From the NCBI GenBank assembly GCA_009691845.1, contig SIAJ01000003.1, positions 97,362 to 161,361 of the forward strand: a stretch of 64,000 nt of DNA. The letters are read 5' to 3'. Shown in pieces: positions 34,974 through 43,258 of the stretch. Every line of letters begins with the position of its first letter. Position 1 is the first letter of the stretch. A program made the translations under genes and the position numbers. This stretch comes from Gemmataceae bacterium. Its GTDB lineage: Bacteria > Planctomycetota > Planctomycetia > Gemmatales > Gemmataceae. The notes under the pieces are model-generated. The model made no database searches. It saw nothing but the letters and a program-made list of their open reading frames with translations, and was not told the origin of the DNA.

Positions 34974-35891
34974 ATGATTGACGTGAGCTTGCTGGGTACG
35001 GGTGGTACGCTGCCGTTGCCAGAACGATTCCTATCGAGTGTTCTCGTCCGACATGGGGGCCAACTTATCCTCATCGACTGCGGTGAGGGAACCCAAGTTA
35101 GCTTGCGAAAGCTCGGCTGGGGACTCAAGGACATCGGCACGATTCTGTTGACGCACTTTCACGCGGATCATGTGGCCGGCCTGCCGGGGCTTCTTCTGAC
35201 GGTTGGAAACAGTGGCAGAACTCGAACCGAGCCGATGACGATTGTCGGTCCACGCGGTGTACAGCGCGTTGTCGAGAGTCTTCGAGTGATCGCGCCGCAT
35301 CTGCCCTACCCCATCATCTATCGCGAACTGACCGGCAAATCGGAGGAGACGGTTGAGATTCGCTCGCTGCGACTGACGGCTTGCCTGGGCGACCACGACA
35401 CGCCATGCCTGGCTTACCGGCTATCGCTATCGCGAGCCCCCGCATTTCAGCCGGAGCGTGCACAGGCCCTGGGGCTGCCGGTCAATTTCTGGAAACAGTT
35501 GCAGCGGGGTGAAACCGTTCAATATGAAGGACGGACGATTCTACCAGAACAGGTGCTTGGTCCGCCTCGGCCAGGATTGTCGTTCGGATTCATAACCGAC
35601 AGTCGACCGACGCGGAATCTTGTTGAGTTCATGACCGACGTCGACCTACTGATTTGCGAGGCAACCTACGGAGACCCGGCGGATCAACACAAGGCGATTG
35701 AGAACAAGCACATGACTTTTGGCGAGACGGCCGCACTCGGAGCGGCCGCGCGGGCCAGGCAATTGTGGCTCACTCACTTCACGCCGGCGATGCCGAATCC
35801 GGACTACTTTCGTCGAGAGGCGGAATCGATCTACCCAAACGTGGTAATTGGCCGCGAACACCGGGCGACGACCTTGGCTTTCGCGGATTGA
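34974..35891 (+). CDS. rnz: ribonuclease Z
   Basis: A 305-residue metallo-beta-lactamase-fold endonuclease that removes the 3' trailer of tRNA precursors. The zinc motif THFHADHVAGLPGLLLT is intact. Other tRNase Z blocks follow: GDHDTPCLAYRL, FGFITDSRPT, LLICEATYGDPAD, KHMTFGETAALGAAARA and LWLTHFTP. Length agrees with the short (ElaC-type) form. ATG 34974 starts the homologous region (MIDVSLLGTGGTLPLPERF); the TTG six bases earlier is unlikely. It stands alone after a 249-bp gap. Confidence 0.9.
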   Translation: MIDVSLLGTGGTLPLPERFLSSVLVRHGGQLILIDCGEGTQVSLRKLGWGLKDIGTILLTHFHADHVAGLPGLLLTVGNSGRTRTEPMTIVGPRGVQRVVESLRVIAPHLPYPIIYRELTGKSEETVEIRSLRLTACLGDHDTPCLAYRLSLSRAPAFQPERAQALGLPVNFWKQLQRGETVQYEGRTILPEQVLGPPRPGLSFGFITDSRPTRNLVEFMTDVDLLICEATYGDPADQHKAIENKHMTFGETAALGAAARARQLWLTHFTPAMPNPDYFRREAESIYPNVVIGREHRATTLAFAD

Positions 35892-35946
35892 CAAATTGCG
35901 GGGAGGATTCTTGACAGCAATGAAGATATTATTATGCTGCGTGTGG

Positions 35947-36017
35947 GTGGAGTGAAGACTCCACTGCGGTCGAACTCTTTTCATACTCCTTGGGACAGTC
36001 GATCGACTGTCCCAAGG
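35947..36017. repeat. two adjacent palindromes in a convergent gap
   Basis: First, GTGGAGT-GAAG-ACTCCAC (35947-35964). Second, a perfect 30-bp palindrome (35988-36017) with half-site CCTTGGGACAGTCGA. Together they fill most of the space between RNase Z and the TPR gene, which converge here. They probably end both transcripts and may be members of dispersed repeat families. Confidence 0.65.
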
Positions 36018-36028
36018 CATTTTCGCAA

Positions 36029-36808
36029 TTAACCCCGCATCTGAGCAAGAGTGAGATACAGGCTGGCAAGGTGGTGCCAGGCGCTTTCTTCGGAAAGTCC
36101 AGCCACGGCTGCACTTAGTGCGGACTTGGCTTCATCGAAACGGCCCAGAAACAGAGCGGACATACCGCGATTGAATAGCACCGGCACACTTTCGGGCAGA
36201 TTGGCCCATGCTTCGGCCGCTTGCTCATGCTTGCCTTGCTGCCAAAGAAGTGCCGCTTCCTCATTGGCAACAACCGCTTGCCATTCGGTAGCAACGGACA
36301 GGTTCTTGTAGGCGTCGTTCGCTCGCTCGAAATCTCCGGCGGCCCGATAGTTCGCAACCGCGATAATGGCGTGCGGGAGATTCCCAGCCTGAATGTGGCG
36401 AGTGCCCCATTTTAAGAGGCCAGTGGCGACCGCTGCTCCAGTGGCTGATTTCGGGAGCAAATCCCTCAAATTGCCAGATTCGATCAAGGTTCCGAGATTG
36501 CGGACGCGTTGAGGGTAGTTTGCCAGGGCGAACGGCAGGGCCGCCAGGCCTTCCTGACGGGCTACAAGGCTTCCCCATTCAGCCGGGGCGGGTATTGGAT
36601 CGGCCTTCAAGCCGAAAGCGGCCAGGACCTCCAGGGACTCCTGCCAGGCCAAACGGGGCTCGGCTCGGTAGCCGACCGAGACCTCGTGCGGCTCGACATC
36701 GCCAAGCGCATCTGCTGCTGCAATAAGTGTTTCCGCATCTTCCGTGCGACGGAGAAATCCCGCGGTCAACTCGGCAATGGTCGGTGGAATGCTTGGTGTT
36801 TGGGTCAT
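36029..36808 (-). CDS. tetratricopeptide-repeat protein
   Basis: 259 residues, no signal peptide. The N-terminal half holds conserved but unassigned sequence (GYRAEPRLAWQESLEVLAAF). The C-terminal half shows TPR-like helix pairs with alternating small residues, for example HIQAGNLPHAIIAVANYRAA, LWQQGKHEQAAEAWANLP and LFNRGMSALFLGRFDEAKSA. Such repeats mediate protein-protein contact in the cytoplasm. No partner can be inferred from neighbours; the next gene upstream (36886) is exported and 77 bp away. Confidence 0.7.
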   Translation of the reverse strand: MTQTPSIPPTIAELTAGFLRRTEDAETLIAAADALGDVEPHEVSVGYRAEPRLAWQESLEVLAAFGLKADPIPAPAEWGSLVARQEGLAALPFALANYPQRVRNLGTLIESGNLRDLLPKSATGAAVATGLLKWGTRHIQAGNLPHAIIAVANYRAAGDFERANDAYKNLSVATEWQAVVANEEAALLWQQGKHEQAAEAWANLPESVPVLFNRGMSALFLGRFDEAKSALSAAVAGLSEESAWHHLASLYLTLAQMRG

Positions 36809-36885
36809 GGCAGACTCCCCCTCGGCTGAATACGTTTTCCGAGTAACGGTGGAGTCGGCTAGACTTGCGCCGATTGTGCCTACTC

Positions 36886-39819
36886 CTACTCCTTCTCCTT
36901 GGGAGGCGGAACCGGTTCCTTGGCGGCCGCGGCCGGTTTGGGAACGTAGTTCTTGAGGCGATCGCCCGTCCCCTTCGAATCGGCCTTTAGTACTCCAAGA
37001 GCGGCGAGAAGGCTGGATTTCAGGTCGAGATCCTCGGTCGCCCCGACGGAGTTCGCGATTGCCTCCGTTTGCGGCATGGTCACGAATGAGCCAAAGGCTT
37101 GGACATGCTCGATTAGCGCGTTCGTTGCTTGAGTGCGGATTGGCACCGAACGTTCCGGAGCCACGGCCAGGTTCGCCAAATCCAGCTGAACATCCTTGCT
37201 TGGCAAACGAACGAGAGCATCGACAGCCAGAGGAGCGAATTCGTCCGACTTCAGGGCTCCACGTAAGGCGACTTCGGCATCGGCTAGCTTGTACCCCACG
37301 AGTTCGCCTACCGCCATCTTTCTGAGCCAGGTAAGGGAGGTCTTCGCATTGGCTTTCTTCTCTTCAGGTGAGATCATCGGGGCTTTCGGGTCGATCCCCT
37401 GGGCCAAACCTTCACGAAACGCGAGTTCACTGAACACGGCCGGGACCACGCGAACCTTCCGGTATGGTGCAGTCATCCGTTCGAGCTTCGACTCGATTTC
37501 CGGATTGCGTATCCCTTCCATCGGTGGAAGCTTGGGTGCCTGCGTATCCCAGAACGAGTCCCAGAGCCTTTCAAATGCTGGGAGCCGGTCCACTTGAAGT
37601 CCCGCCTCGAAGTCACTCGTAATCTTCATGAGCTTGGTGATGCGTTCGGCCTGCTCTCGGGAAGGCAAACCATCTGACTTGATCTTTCCCTTCAGTGTCG
37701 AGAGTGCAAACTCGCCGGACTCTTCCCGCAAGAACGGAGGCAGCAAACGGTGAATAATAATGCGCTCCTGATCGAGCAGGGTCCGAGCAAAGGTGTCAAG
37801 AATGTGGTACGGGAATGTTTGCAGAGAAAAGTACTCGATGCGGTCTTGCATCTCTTCGGTAATCGCAAAGCCTGCTTTCTCCGCGGAGAGTTTCATTTTT
37901 TCGACTTGGGCGAGATGGCGGCCATAGATCAAACGACGCATTTCATCGGGGCCGAATTGCACTTTCTCCACGATGTCCCGCATCTTCGCGCCCATTTCCG
38001 GCGGGGGCAGAACGAGGAACGGGTTCTTCGGCAAATCCTCGAACGAAATGACCGTTGCCAGTCGAGCGAGAGCAGTCAGCAGATTCACCGGCGTCACGCC
38101 TTCGGGCGAGGCCACCACAAGTAACGGCAAGTTCTTGGCCCGGAAGTCCGCCTTGTATTGCGGCAGGAGATCGACGAGCAGCGGATCGGCCACGTGTCGA
38201 TCGATGATAACAAGATCTGCATCCGCCTTGCTCTGGATGCGCTTCATGAGTTGTCGGCCGGTCCGGAGCACCTCTACGTCGAAACCTACTCGCTTGAGGA
38301 CGGAGGCCAGGCCGTCCGCACGGTTCGGATCGGGATCGACCAGCAGGGCTTTTTGCTTCGCCCCTTCTTCTGGCTCCGCCGCGAGCGAGGCAGCCAGAAT
38401 TTTTACGATCTGGGAATTGCGATCGTGCGTGGGGGGCCCGGGAATTCTGAGCAAGGCATCGGCGGCCGCAAATTGCACGCGTGGATCGGGATAGTCCAGG
38501 GCCCGGACCAGCAGGCTCGGGCGTGCCTCCATGCCAGGTGCGGCTTTTTCGCCGGGTTTACCACCCGAACGTCCGACCTTGGTCTCGGTTCTTTCGCCAA
38601 GCACACGGACGACGGCCAATACAACGGCAGTTTTCTTATCCCGAATCGACTCTTCCAGAAGTTGAGTGAGGAGAGGCAGCGGAGCAGTCACGAGAGCGGC
38701 ATGTAACTCGGGAGCGGTCTTTGCCAGCGATCTGCCTCCCCCGCTGAGAGCGTGAAAATCGATCGCGATCGTGAAGAAGACCTTCTGCGTCGTCGAGTTC
38801 TCGGGCTGCAAATCGAGTGCCCAACGTGCGTAACGCAGGCCGAAATACTCAAGGGCATCGGCCCGCGTCAGCGCGGATTCCTTGAGAACCTTGCCGTCGA
38901 AGGTCCACACGTTGTGTTTGGCATCCCCAGCCAGGATTTGCAGGTTTCCCTTTCCGTCCGCGAAACGGCGGGCGTAGGCCGTCAATTGCCCCCGTGGAGT
39001 GCGCAGTTCCGGATCGCGTTCCAGCGAAAGATCCTTCCCGGTTGCTGCCGCGATCGCGAGTTTCGACTTGGTTCGAACGATGTCGGTTGAGTCCGTCTTA
39101 CCCGTCAGATACCAGAGTGTTGGTACGATGTCGCTCTCCGCGGCAACATCGAGCCCTTTGAAATCGCTGCGTTCACGGAGAGCATCGATGAGATCGACCT
39201 GAACTTGCGGCGAAGCAACCGGGAGAAATGCGACGAATCCGGGTACGGTATCCGCACCAAGTTGCGGAATTACCGAGAGAATGCCCGACTTGACGTCAGG
39301 GGCCAACTCCTCGCCGAGCATCGTCGCAAGAACCGCAGAGACTGCTTTTCCGCTCCGCCGCAGTTCGTTCAACGCAAACGAGACTTCCTCGGGAATGCCC
39401 GCCAGAGCGTTTGCGAAGCGTCGAATGCGTTCCGGATTGCTCAACTCGATTTCGAGTGCCTTGCTAATCTTGGCAATCAGGTCTTCCACGCGCTGCTTGG
39501 CTTCCTTGTTGGGAGCCTCCTTGGCATACCAGCGCGGCACATTGCGAAGCTTCAGAAACTGAGCCATCCCGCCGGGAGTTCCCTGTGGCGGCTTATCCAC
39601 GAGGTCGAACAACGTCTTGTCGTCCGGATTCAGATCGAGCAAACCCTTGAGCCGCTCGGAGGCGCGCTCGTAGGACCCTGTTCGCAACTCGAACTGGGTG
39701 GCCCGCCAGAAATCAGGGGCCGTCTTGGGAGTGGCGTAAAAGTCGGACTCTTGTCCGGAAGCCAGGATGGAAAACGACGCGACCAGGATCGCGGCGGCAA
39801 ACAGTCGAGAATTGGACAC
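36886..39819 (-). CDS. exported HEAT-repeat protein with embedded receiver-like domain
   Basis: A 977-residue protein starting at GTG 39819 with a signal peptide (MSNSRLFAAAILVASFSILA). Helical HEAT-type repeats span much of residues 120-470 (for example RVQFAAADALLRIPG) and recur near residues 850-950. Around residues 490-600 lies a CheY-like receiver fold: QKALLVDPDPNRADGLASV (acidic pocket), ADLVIIDRHVADPLLVDLL (candidate phosphorylated Asp near 537) and NLPLLVVASPEGVTP. The conserved Lys after the last strand is not obvious. Receivers are cytoplasmic and need a kinase, so one on a predicted exported protein is odd. The C-terminal tail is Lys/Glu/Pro-rich. Confidence 0.75.
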   Translation of the reverse strand: MSNSRLFAAAILVASFSILASGQESDFYATPKTAPDFWRATQFELRTGSYERASERLKGLLDLNPDDKTLFDLVDKPPQGTPGGMAQFLKLRNVPRWYAKEAPNKEAKQRVEDLIAKISKALEIELSNPERIRRFANALAGIPEEVSFALNELRRSGKAVSAVLATMLGEELAPDVKSGILSVIPQLGADTVPGFVAFLPVASPQVQVDLIDALRERSDFKGLDVAAESDIVPTLWYLTGKTDSTDIVRTKSKLAIAAATGKDLSLERDPELRTPRGQLTAYARRFADGKGNLQILAGDAKHNVWTFDGKVLKESALTRADALEYFGLRYARWALDLQPENSTTQKVFFTIAIDFHALSGGGRSLAKTAPELHAALVTAPLPLLTQLLEESIRDKKTAVVLAVVRVLGERTETKVGRSGGKPGEKAAPGMEARPSLLVRALDYPDPRVQFAAADALLRIPGPPTHDRNSQIVKILAASLAAEPEEGAKQKALLVDPDPNRADGLASVLKRVGFDVEVLRTGRQLMKRIQSKADADLVIIDRHVADPLLVDLLPQYKADFRAKNLPLLVVASPEGVTPVNLLTALARLATVISFEDLPKNPFLVLPPPEMGAKMRDIVEKVQFGPDEMRRLIYGRHLAQVEKMKLSAEKAGFAITEEMQDRIEYFSLQTFPYHILDTFARTLLDQERIIIHRLLPPFLREESGEFALSTLKGKIKSDGLPSREQAERITKLMKITSDFEAGLQVDRLPAFERLWDSFWDTQAPKLPPMEGIRNPEIESKLERMTAPYRKVRVVPAVFSELAFREGLAQGIDPKAPMISPEEKKANAKTSLTWLRKMAVGELVGYKLADAEVALRGALKSDEFAPLAVDALVRLPSKDVQLDLANLAVAPERSVPIRTQATNALIEHVQAFGSFVTMPQTEAIANSVGATEDLDLKSSLLAALGVLKADSKGTGDRLKNYVPKPAAAAKEPVPPPKEKE

Positions 39820-39882
39820 GACGTGGCTCCGGTGGCGGGTGTACTTGCGCGCACACCCTCACCCCTAATTCATCACAATCCG

Positions 39883-41172
39883 TCAAGAGTTGCAATCAAC
39901 TTCCGCACGGACCAGATCATCGTATGTCTCCCGACGACGGATCAAGCGGTGCGTGCGGCCTGTAACGAGTACTTCCGCCGCCCGACAGCGGGCGTTGTAA
40001 TTGCTACTCATCGCCATTCCGTAAGCACCGGCACTGAAGGTCGCCAGCAAATCGCCCCGTTTCATCGTCGGTAGGTTGCGATCCTTGGCCAAAAAATCCC
40101 CCGACTCACACACAGGTCCGACGACATTTTGCGGGAATGTGTGCGGAATCGCCGTCTCGTAGTCCAAGGGTGGAGCGGGCAGGCCGGCCGAGGGGGCCAC
40201 AGGCCAAATGCGGTGGAATGAGTCGTATAAGGTCGGGCGGATGAGGTCGTTCATGGCCGCATCCTGAATGATGTAATGCTTACCACCTGATTCCTTTGTG
40301 AAGATCACGCGACTAAGCAACAAGCCCGCGTTGCCGACGATGAACCGGCCCGGCTCAAGGACCAGCCGACACTTTGTTTCACGGACTACCGGCAGGATGA
40401 CCTCCGCAAACGCCTGGGCCGGCAAGGCTTCCTGCTTGCGGTAGTGGATGCCGAACCCGCCCCCCATGTTGAGGTACTGGATCGGATGGCCTTGCTTTCG
40501 AAGTGCAGCAATCAGTATTGCCCCCTTCTCTGCTCCCTGCCGATACGGCTCCGCCGAAAGAATGGGCGAACCCAGGTGCATGTGCAGGCCAACGACTTGC
40601 AGATTCGGATGGCCAACAACTCCCTGGGCAACTTCCAAGATGGTGTCGATGTCCAGACCGAACTTGACCCCTTTTACGGACGTGTCGGTCTTGATGTGCG
40701 TCTTGGGTGGCAGATCAGGGTTCACACGCAAGGCCGCACGTGCCACGGTTCCGATCGACTTGGCTACTTCGCCGAGACGATGCAGTTCTTGCTCGCTTTC
40801 GACGTCGAAGAACAGAATACCCGTCTCGAACGCATAACGCATCTCGACATCGGTCTTGCCCACGCCAGCGAAGACGATCTTTTTCGGGTCGCCGCCGGCT
40901 TTCAAGGCACGAAACAGTTCGCCACCAGACGTGACGTCGAACCCGGAGCCATGTTCCGCCATCAGCCGCGCGATGTGGATGTTGCCATTGGTCTTCACGC
41001 TGTAGCAGACAATCGGGTCGGCCTCCGCGAACGCCGACTGAATCTGTTTCAAGTGATGCAACAACGTCGCCTGGCTGTAGACAAACAACGGCGTGCCGTA
41101 TTTTTCGGCCAGTTCGGCGAGTGGAACTTCTTCACAATGCAGAACGCGATCGAGGTATTGAAAATGGTCCAT
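39883..41172 (-). CDS. lysA: diaminopimelate decarboxylase
   Basis: Last step of lysine synthesis: decarboxylates meso-diaminopimelate to L-lysine using PLP. The 429-residue product has normal length. Family features: CYSVKTNGNIHIARLMAEHG with the PLP lysine, FDVTSGGELFRALKAG, VGLHMHLGSPIL, LNMGGGFGIHY (phosphate-binding glycines), LEPGRFIVGNAG, and PVCESGDFLAKDR, which supplies the active-site Cys of the dimer partner. GAAGGGCCC precedes the ATG. The 63-bp gap to the HEAT gene downstream is short enough for a shared transcript. Confidence 0.95.
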   Translation of the reverse strand: MDHFQYLDRVLHCEEVPLAELAEKYGTPLFVYSQATLLHHLKQIQSAFAEADPIVCYSVKTNGNIHIARLMAEHGSGFDVTSGGELFRALKAGGDPKKIVFAGVGKTDVEMRYAFETGILFFDVESEQELHRLGEVAKSIGTVARAALRVNPDLPPKTHIKTDTSVKGVKFGLDIDTILEVAQGVVGHPNLQVVGLHMHLGSPILSAEPYRQGAEKGAILIAALRKQGHPIQYLNMGGGFGIHYRKQEALPAQAFAEVILPVVRETKCRLVLEPGRFIVGNAGLLLSRVIFTKESGGKHYIIQDAAMNDLIRPTLYDSFHRIWPVAPSAGLPAPPLDYETAIPHTFPQNVVGPVCESGDFLAKDRNLPTMKRGDLLATFSAGAYGMAMSSNYNARCRAAEVLVTGRTHRLIRRRETYDDLVRAEVDCNS

Positions 41173-41238
41173 GGGCCCTTCGAGAGGATGAAACCTGGGA
41201 TGTACTTAGTTTAGAGAGTGGAAGCGATCTCGACATTG

Positions 41239-41310
41239 GTAGCCGCGTTCGCCAGAACGCGGGAAGGCTCGCACGCATCGGTTTTTCCGCACTCTGGAGA
41301 ATGCGGCTAC
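41239..41310. repeat. palindromic gap element, GTAGCCGC type
   Basis: Left arm GTAGCCGCGTTCGCCAGA... (41239-41262) and right arm ...GAGAATGCGGCTAC (41287-41310) pair at about 20 of 24 positions. It lies between lysA and the downstream lipoprotein gene. Sequence differs from the other palindrome families in the window. Confidence 0.65.
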
Positions 41311-41313
41311 GCC

Positions 41314-41709
41314 TCACGGCAGCAACTTCACCTCAAAGTTCACGCCCTCTTGTTTGCCGGACTTGATGTCGGCCGTCAGTTTCGATTTCTCGTTAAACTC
41401 AGGTCTGATCATCGCTTCGCGAGCGGCGGCACCCATGACGGGGTCGATTTTCTTGGTCGGGCGTGACGCCATGATCTTCACCTTCTTCTGGCCAGGGAGC
41501 ACTTTCAGCGAGTAAGCTCCATCGACGACCTTTCCTGCGGCCGGTGTTACCTTGCCGTCCACGTCCTCAAAAATGATGTCCCCTTCCTTGAGAGGATCGC
41601 CACCCTCGATGGTCACCTTGCCGGAAACCATCGACTCGGGCGAGGAGCAACCAGGATTTAATAGGGCGATGAAGGCCAGCAACGCGAAATATGCAATTCG
41701 ATTGAACAT
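41314..41709 (-). CDS. small lipoprotein with carboxypeptidase-regulatory-like fold
   Basis: 131 residues. A lipoprotein signal (MFNRIAYFALLAFIALLNPG, then Cys at residue 21) ends in a lipobox-like LNPGC. The mature part has the beta-sandwich pattern VSGKVTIEGGDPLKEGDIIF, then AGKVVDGAYSLKVLPGQKKV, typical of planctomycete transthyretin-like lipoproteins that sit downstream of DUF1559 genes. That is the arrangement here, with the DUF1559 gene 199 bp upstream on the same strand. Probably an envelope protein of unknown binding role. Confidence 0.8.
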   Translation of the reverse strand: MFNRIAYFALLAFIALLNPGCSSPESMVSGKVTIEGGDPLKEGDIIFEDVDGKVTPAAGKVVDGAYSLKVLPGQKKVKIMASRPTKKIDPVMGAAAREAMIRPEFNEKSKLTADIKSGKQEGVNFEVKLLP

Positions 41710-41773
41710 GGAAGGTCTCGATTACAAAAGGTGGAGTGCTTCGTCTACCTAGGGCTGAAGGATGGAGTTAAGT

Positions 41774-41876
41774 GTAGCCCTCTCGCTCCGAGAGAGAGGC
41801 AAAAGCCTGGCGAATCGTTATGTTGCTGGGCCTTTCGAATGCACTCGCCTCTCTCTCGCGGAGCGAGAGGACTACA
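41774..41876. repeat. palindromic gap element, CCTCTCGCTCCG type
   Basis: Arms CCTCTCGCTCCGAGAGAGAG (41779-41798, extending to GC) and GCCTCTCTCTCGCGGAGCGA (41847-41866), separated by 46 bp, pair with a 2-base gap; flanking TGTAG and CTACA extend the symmetry. It lies inside the gap of the lipoprotein/DUF1559 pair. Confidence 0.65.
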
Positions 41877-41908
41877 GTGGTGCCCCACGATCGCAGGGTT
41901 GGCAAACA

Positions 41909-42841
41909 CTAGTTTGCGGGAATGACTTCGCCATTGGAGCGTGTTCCCATCGCCTGCCATGCGGATTGACTGATCGAGTTGCTCATGAAACGGACCGAGC
42001 CATCGGCGAGGCATGCATTCACCCCGTTCGAGTGCCGGCTGCGTGCCAGGACGTAGGCATTCTCGACCGATTGCGAACCACAGGGCACCTGGGGAATCGG
42101 CACGCAGTACCCTTGCGGGTTGTCACCGACGGTTGAATTGGGCGGGTAGAGCGTGCTAAAGCCGGTCCCGACGTGGATGGAATTCCAGATTCGACCGCGG
42201 ACATCGTGCTGGCCAGTGTCTTGCGATTGCAAGAGTTCGCTGACCATGACCGTGTTCGAACTCCCATCCGCCACATCCGTGATGCGGGTTTTCGACATGC
42301 CATACAAGATCCCACTGAGGTTCAGTCCACGCACGTCGCCAGTGGGCGTCGCGTACCCGCTCCCGTAGCAGGCGACATAGCTGGTGTGCATTCCCTGGCC
42401 GAGGCTGGAAAGCTTGGGTGCCCCTGGGTCGGATGGACACGACATCGTGGGCAGTTTCGCCGTCGCAAACGAGGCGAAGCAGGTGTAGTTCGGCGGAGCG
42501 GCGATCCAGGCCGTGTACTGGGTAGACATCGCGGTCTGCTCAAGGTGGCTGAGGATCGGGCCGATCCAGCAACTGCGGTTCAGATTCTGTGCGCCGACAT
42601 CGCCGTACCAATTATTGGAGTAGAACCCCAACGGTTGGCCGGCTGGGAATTCGCCGAGAGTGTCGTGATAATTGTGCAGCGCGAGGCCAATTTGTTTCTG
42701 ATGATTGCTGCACTTCATCCGATTCGCGGCCTCACGAACTTTTTGAACCGCCGGCAACAACAGGCCGATGAGGATCGCGATGATGGCAATGACAACAAGC
42801 AGTTCGATGAGGGTGAAGCCCGGACGAGCGAGATGCGGCAT
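41909..42841 (-). CDS. DUF1559 pseudopilin-like protein
   Basis: 310 residues. A type IV prepilin/type II secretion leader: short basic start, then RPGFTLIELLVVIAIIAILI, with cleavage expected between Gly and Phe and methylation of Phe. DUF1559 follows: VREAANRMKCSNHQKQIGLA, LHNYHDTLGEFPAG, and the C-terminal CLADGSVRFMSNSI with the DGSV signature. This family is greatly expanded in planctomycetes. ATG 42841 gives the standard short leader; the in-frame 42865 adds eight residues. Likely operon with the lipoprotein downstream. Confidence 0.9.
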   Translation of the reverse strand: MPHLARPGFTLIELLVVIAIIAILIGLLLPAVQKVREAANRMKCSNHQKQIGLALHNYHDTLGEFPAGQPLGFYSNNWYGDVGAQNLNRSCWIGPILSHLEQTAMSTQYTAWIAAPPNYTCFASFATAKLPTMSCPSDPGAPKLSSLGQGMHTSYVACYGSGYATPTGDVRGLNLSGILYGMSKTRITDVADGSSNTVMVSELLQSQDTGQHDVRGRIWNSIHVGTGFSTLYPPNSTVGDNPQGYCVPIPQVPCGSQSVENAYVLARSRHSNGVNACLADGSVRFMSNSISQSAWQAMGTRSNGEVIPAN

Positions 42842-43049
42842 ATCTGTCCAGTCCGTGAGACCCAAATGTCAGGGCGAGAAGGTAGGGTGAAAATCAGGAT
42901 ACCTAATTCATGACCTTCAAGCAAGCAGAGCGATCGGGCGGTGATCGATTCGGTTCCGGGCGATTGGGCTATGTAACTCTCTCCATTCAACCGTTTGACG
43001 AGAGGCATTCGTTCGAGTTAGAATCTCCACCATACTTCTGGAGCAAGAC

Positions 43050-43238
43050 CTGCGATACATCTCGCGGGCATTTGTGGCGTTCGCCCTGACCACCTTTATG
43101 GGCTGTCTCGTCCGTGTCGATGAACCCGGCCAATCCGAGTCGGGCCAGAACAATCCTGCGGAGATCAAAATGTGGATCGACCTGCGCACTGAGATTGCGT
43201 CGCCCCCTTACGGTCGCGGCTCCGACGGACTTTTGTAG
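43050..43238 (+). CDS. candidate 62-residue lipoprotein with a CTG start
   Basis: A frame from CTG 43050 to TAG 43236-43238, with GGAG at 43040-43043 and 6 nt spacing. Read from there the product begins MRYISRAFVAFALTTFMGC, a textbook lipoprotein signal with a basic n-region and a lipobox-like TFMGC (Cys near residue 19). The mature part is hydrophilic (DEPGQSESGQNNPAE) and ends SPPYGRGSDGLL. No ATG is in frame near the start; GTG 43074 would lose the positive charge. I recognise no family. It converges on argH. It could be a real mini-lipoprotein or chance. Confidence 0.4.
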   Translation: MRYISRAFVAFALTTFMGCLVRVDEPGQSESGQNNPAEIKMWIDLRTEIASPPYGRGSDGLL

Positions 43239-43258
43239 GTCGCGTCAACCATTGATTT

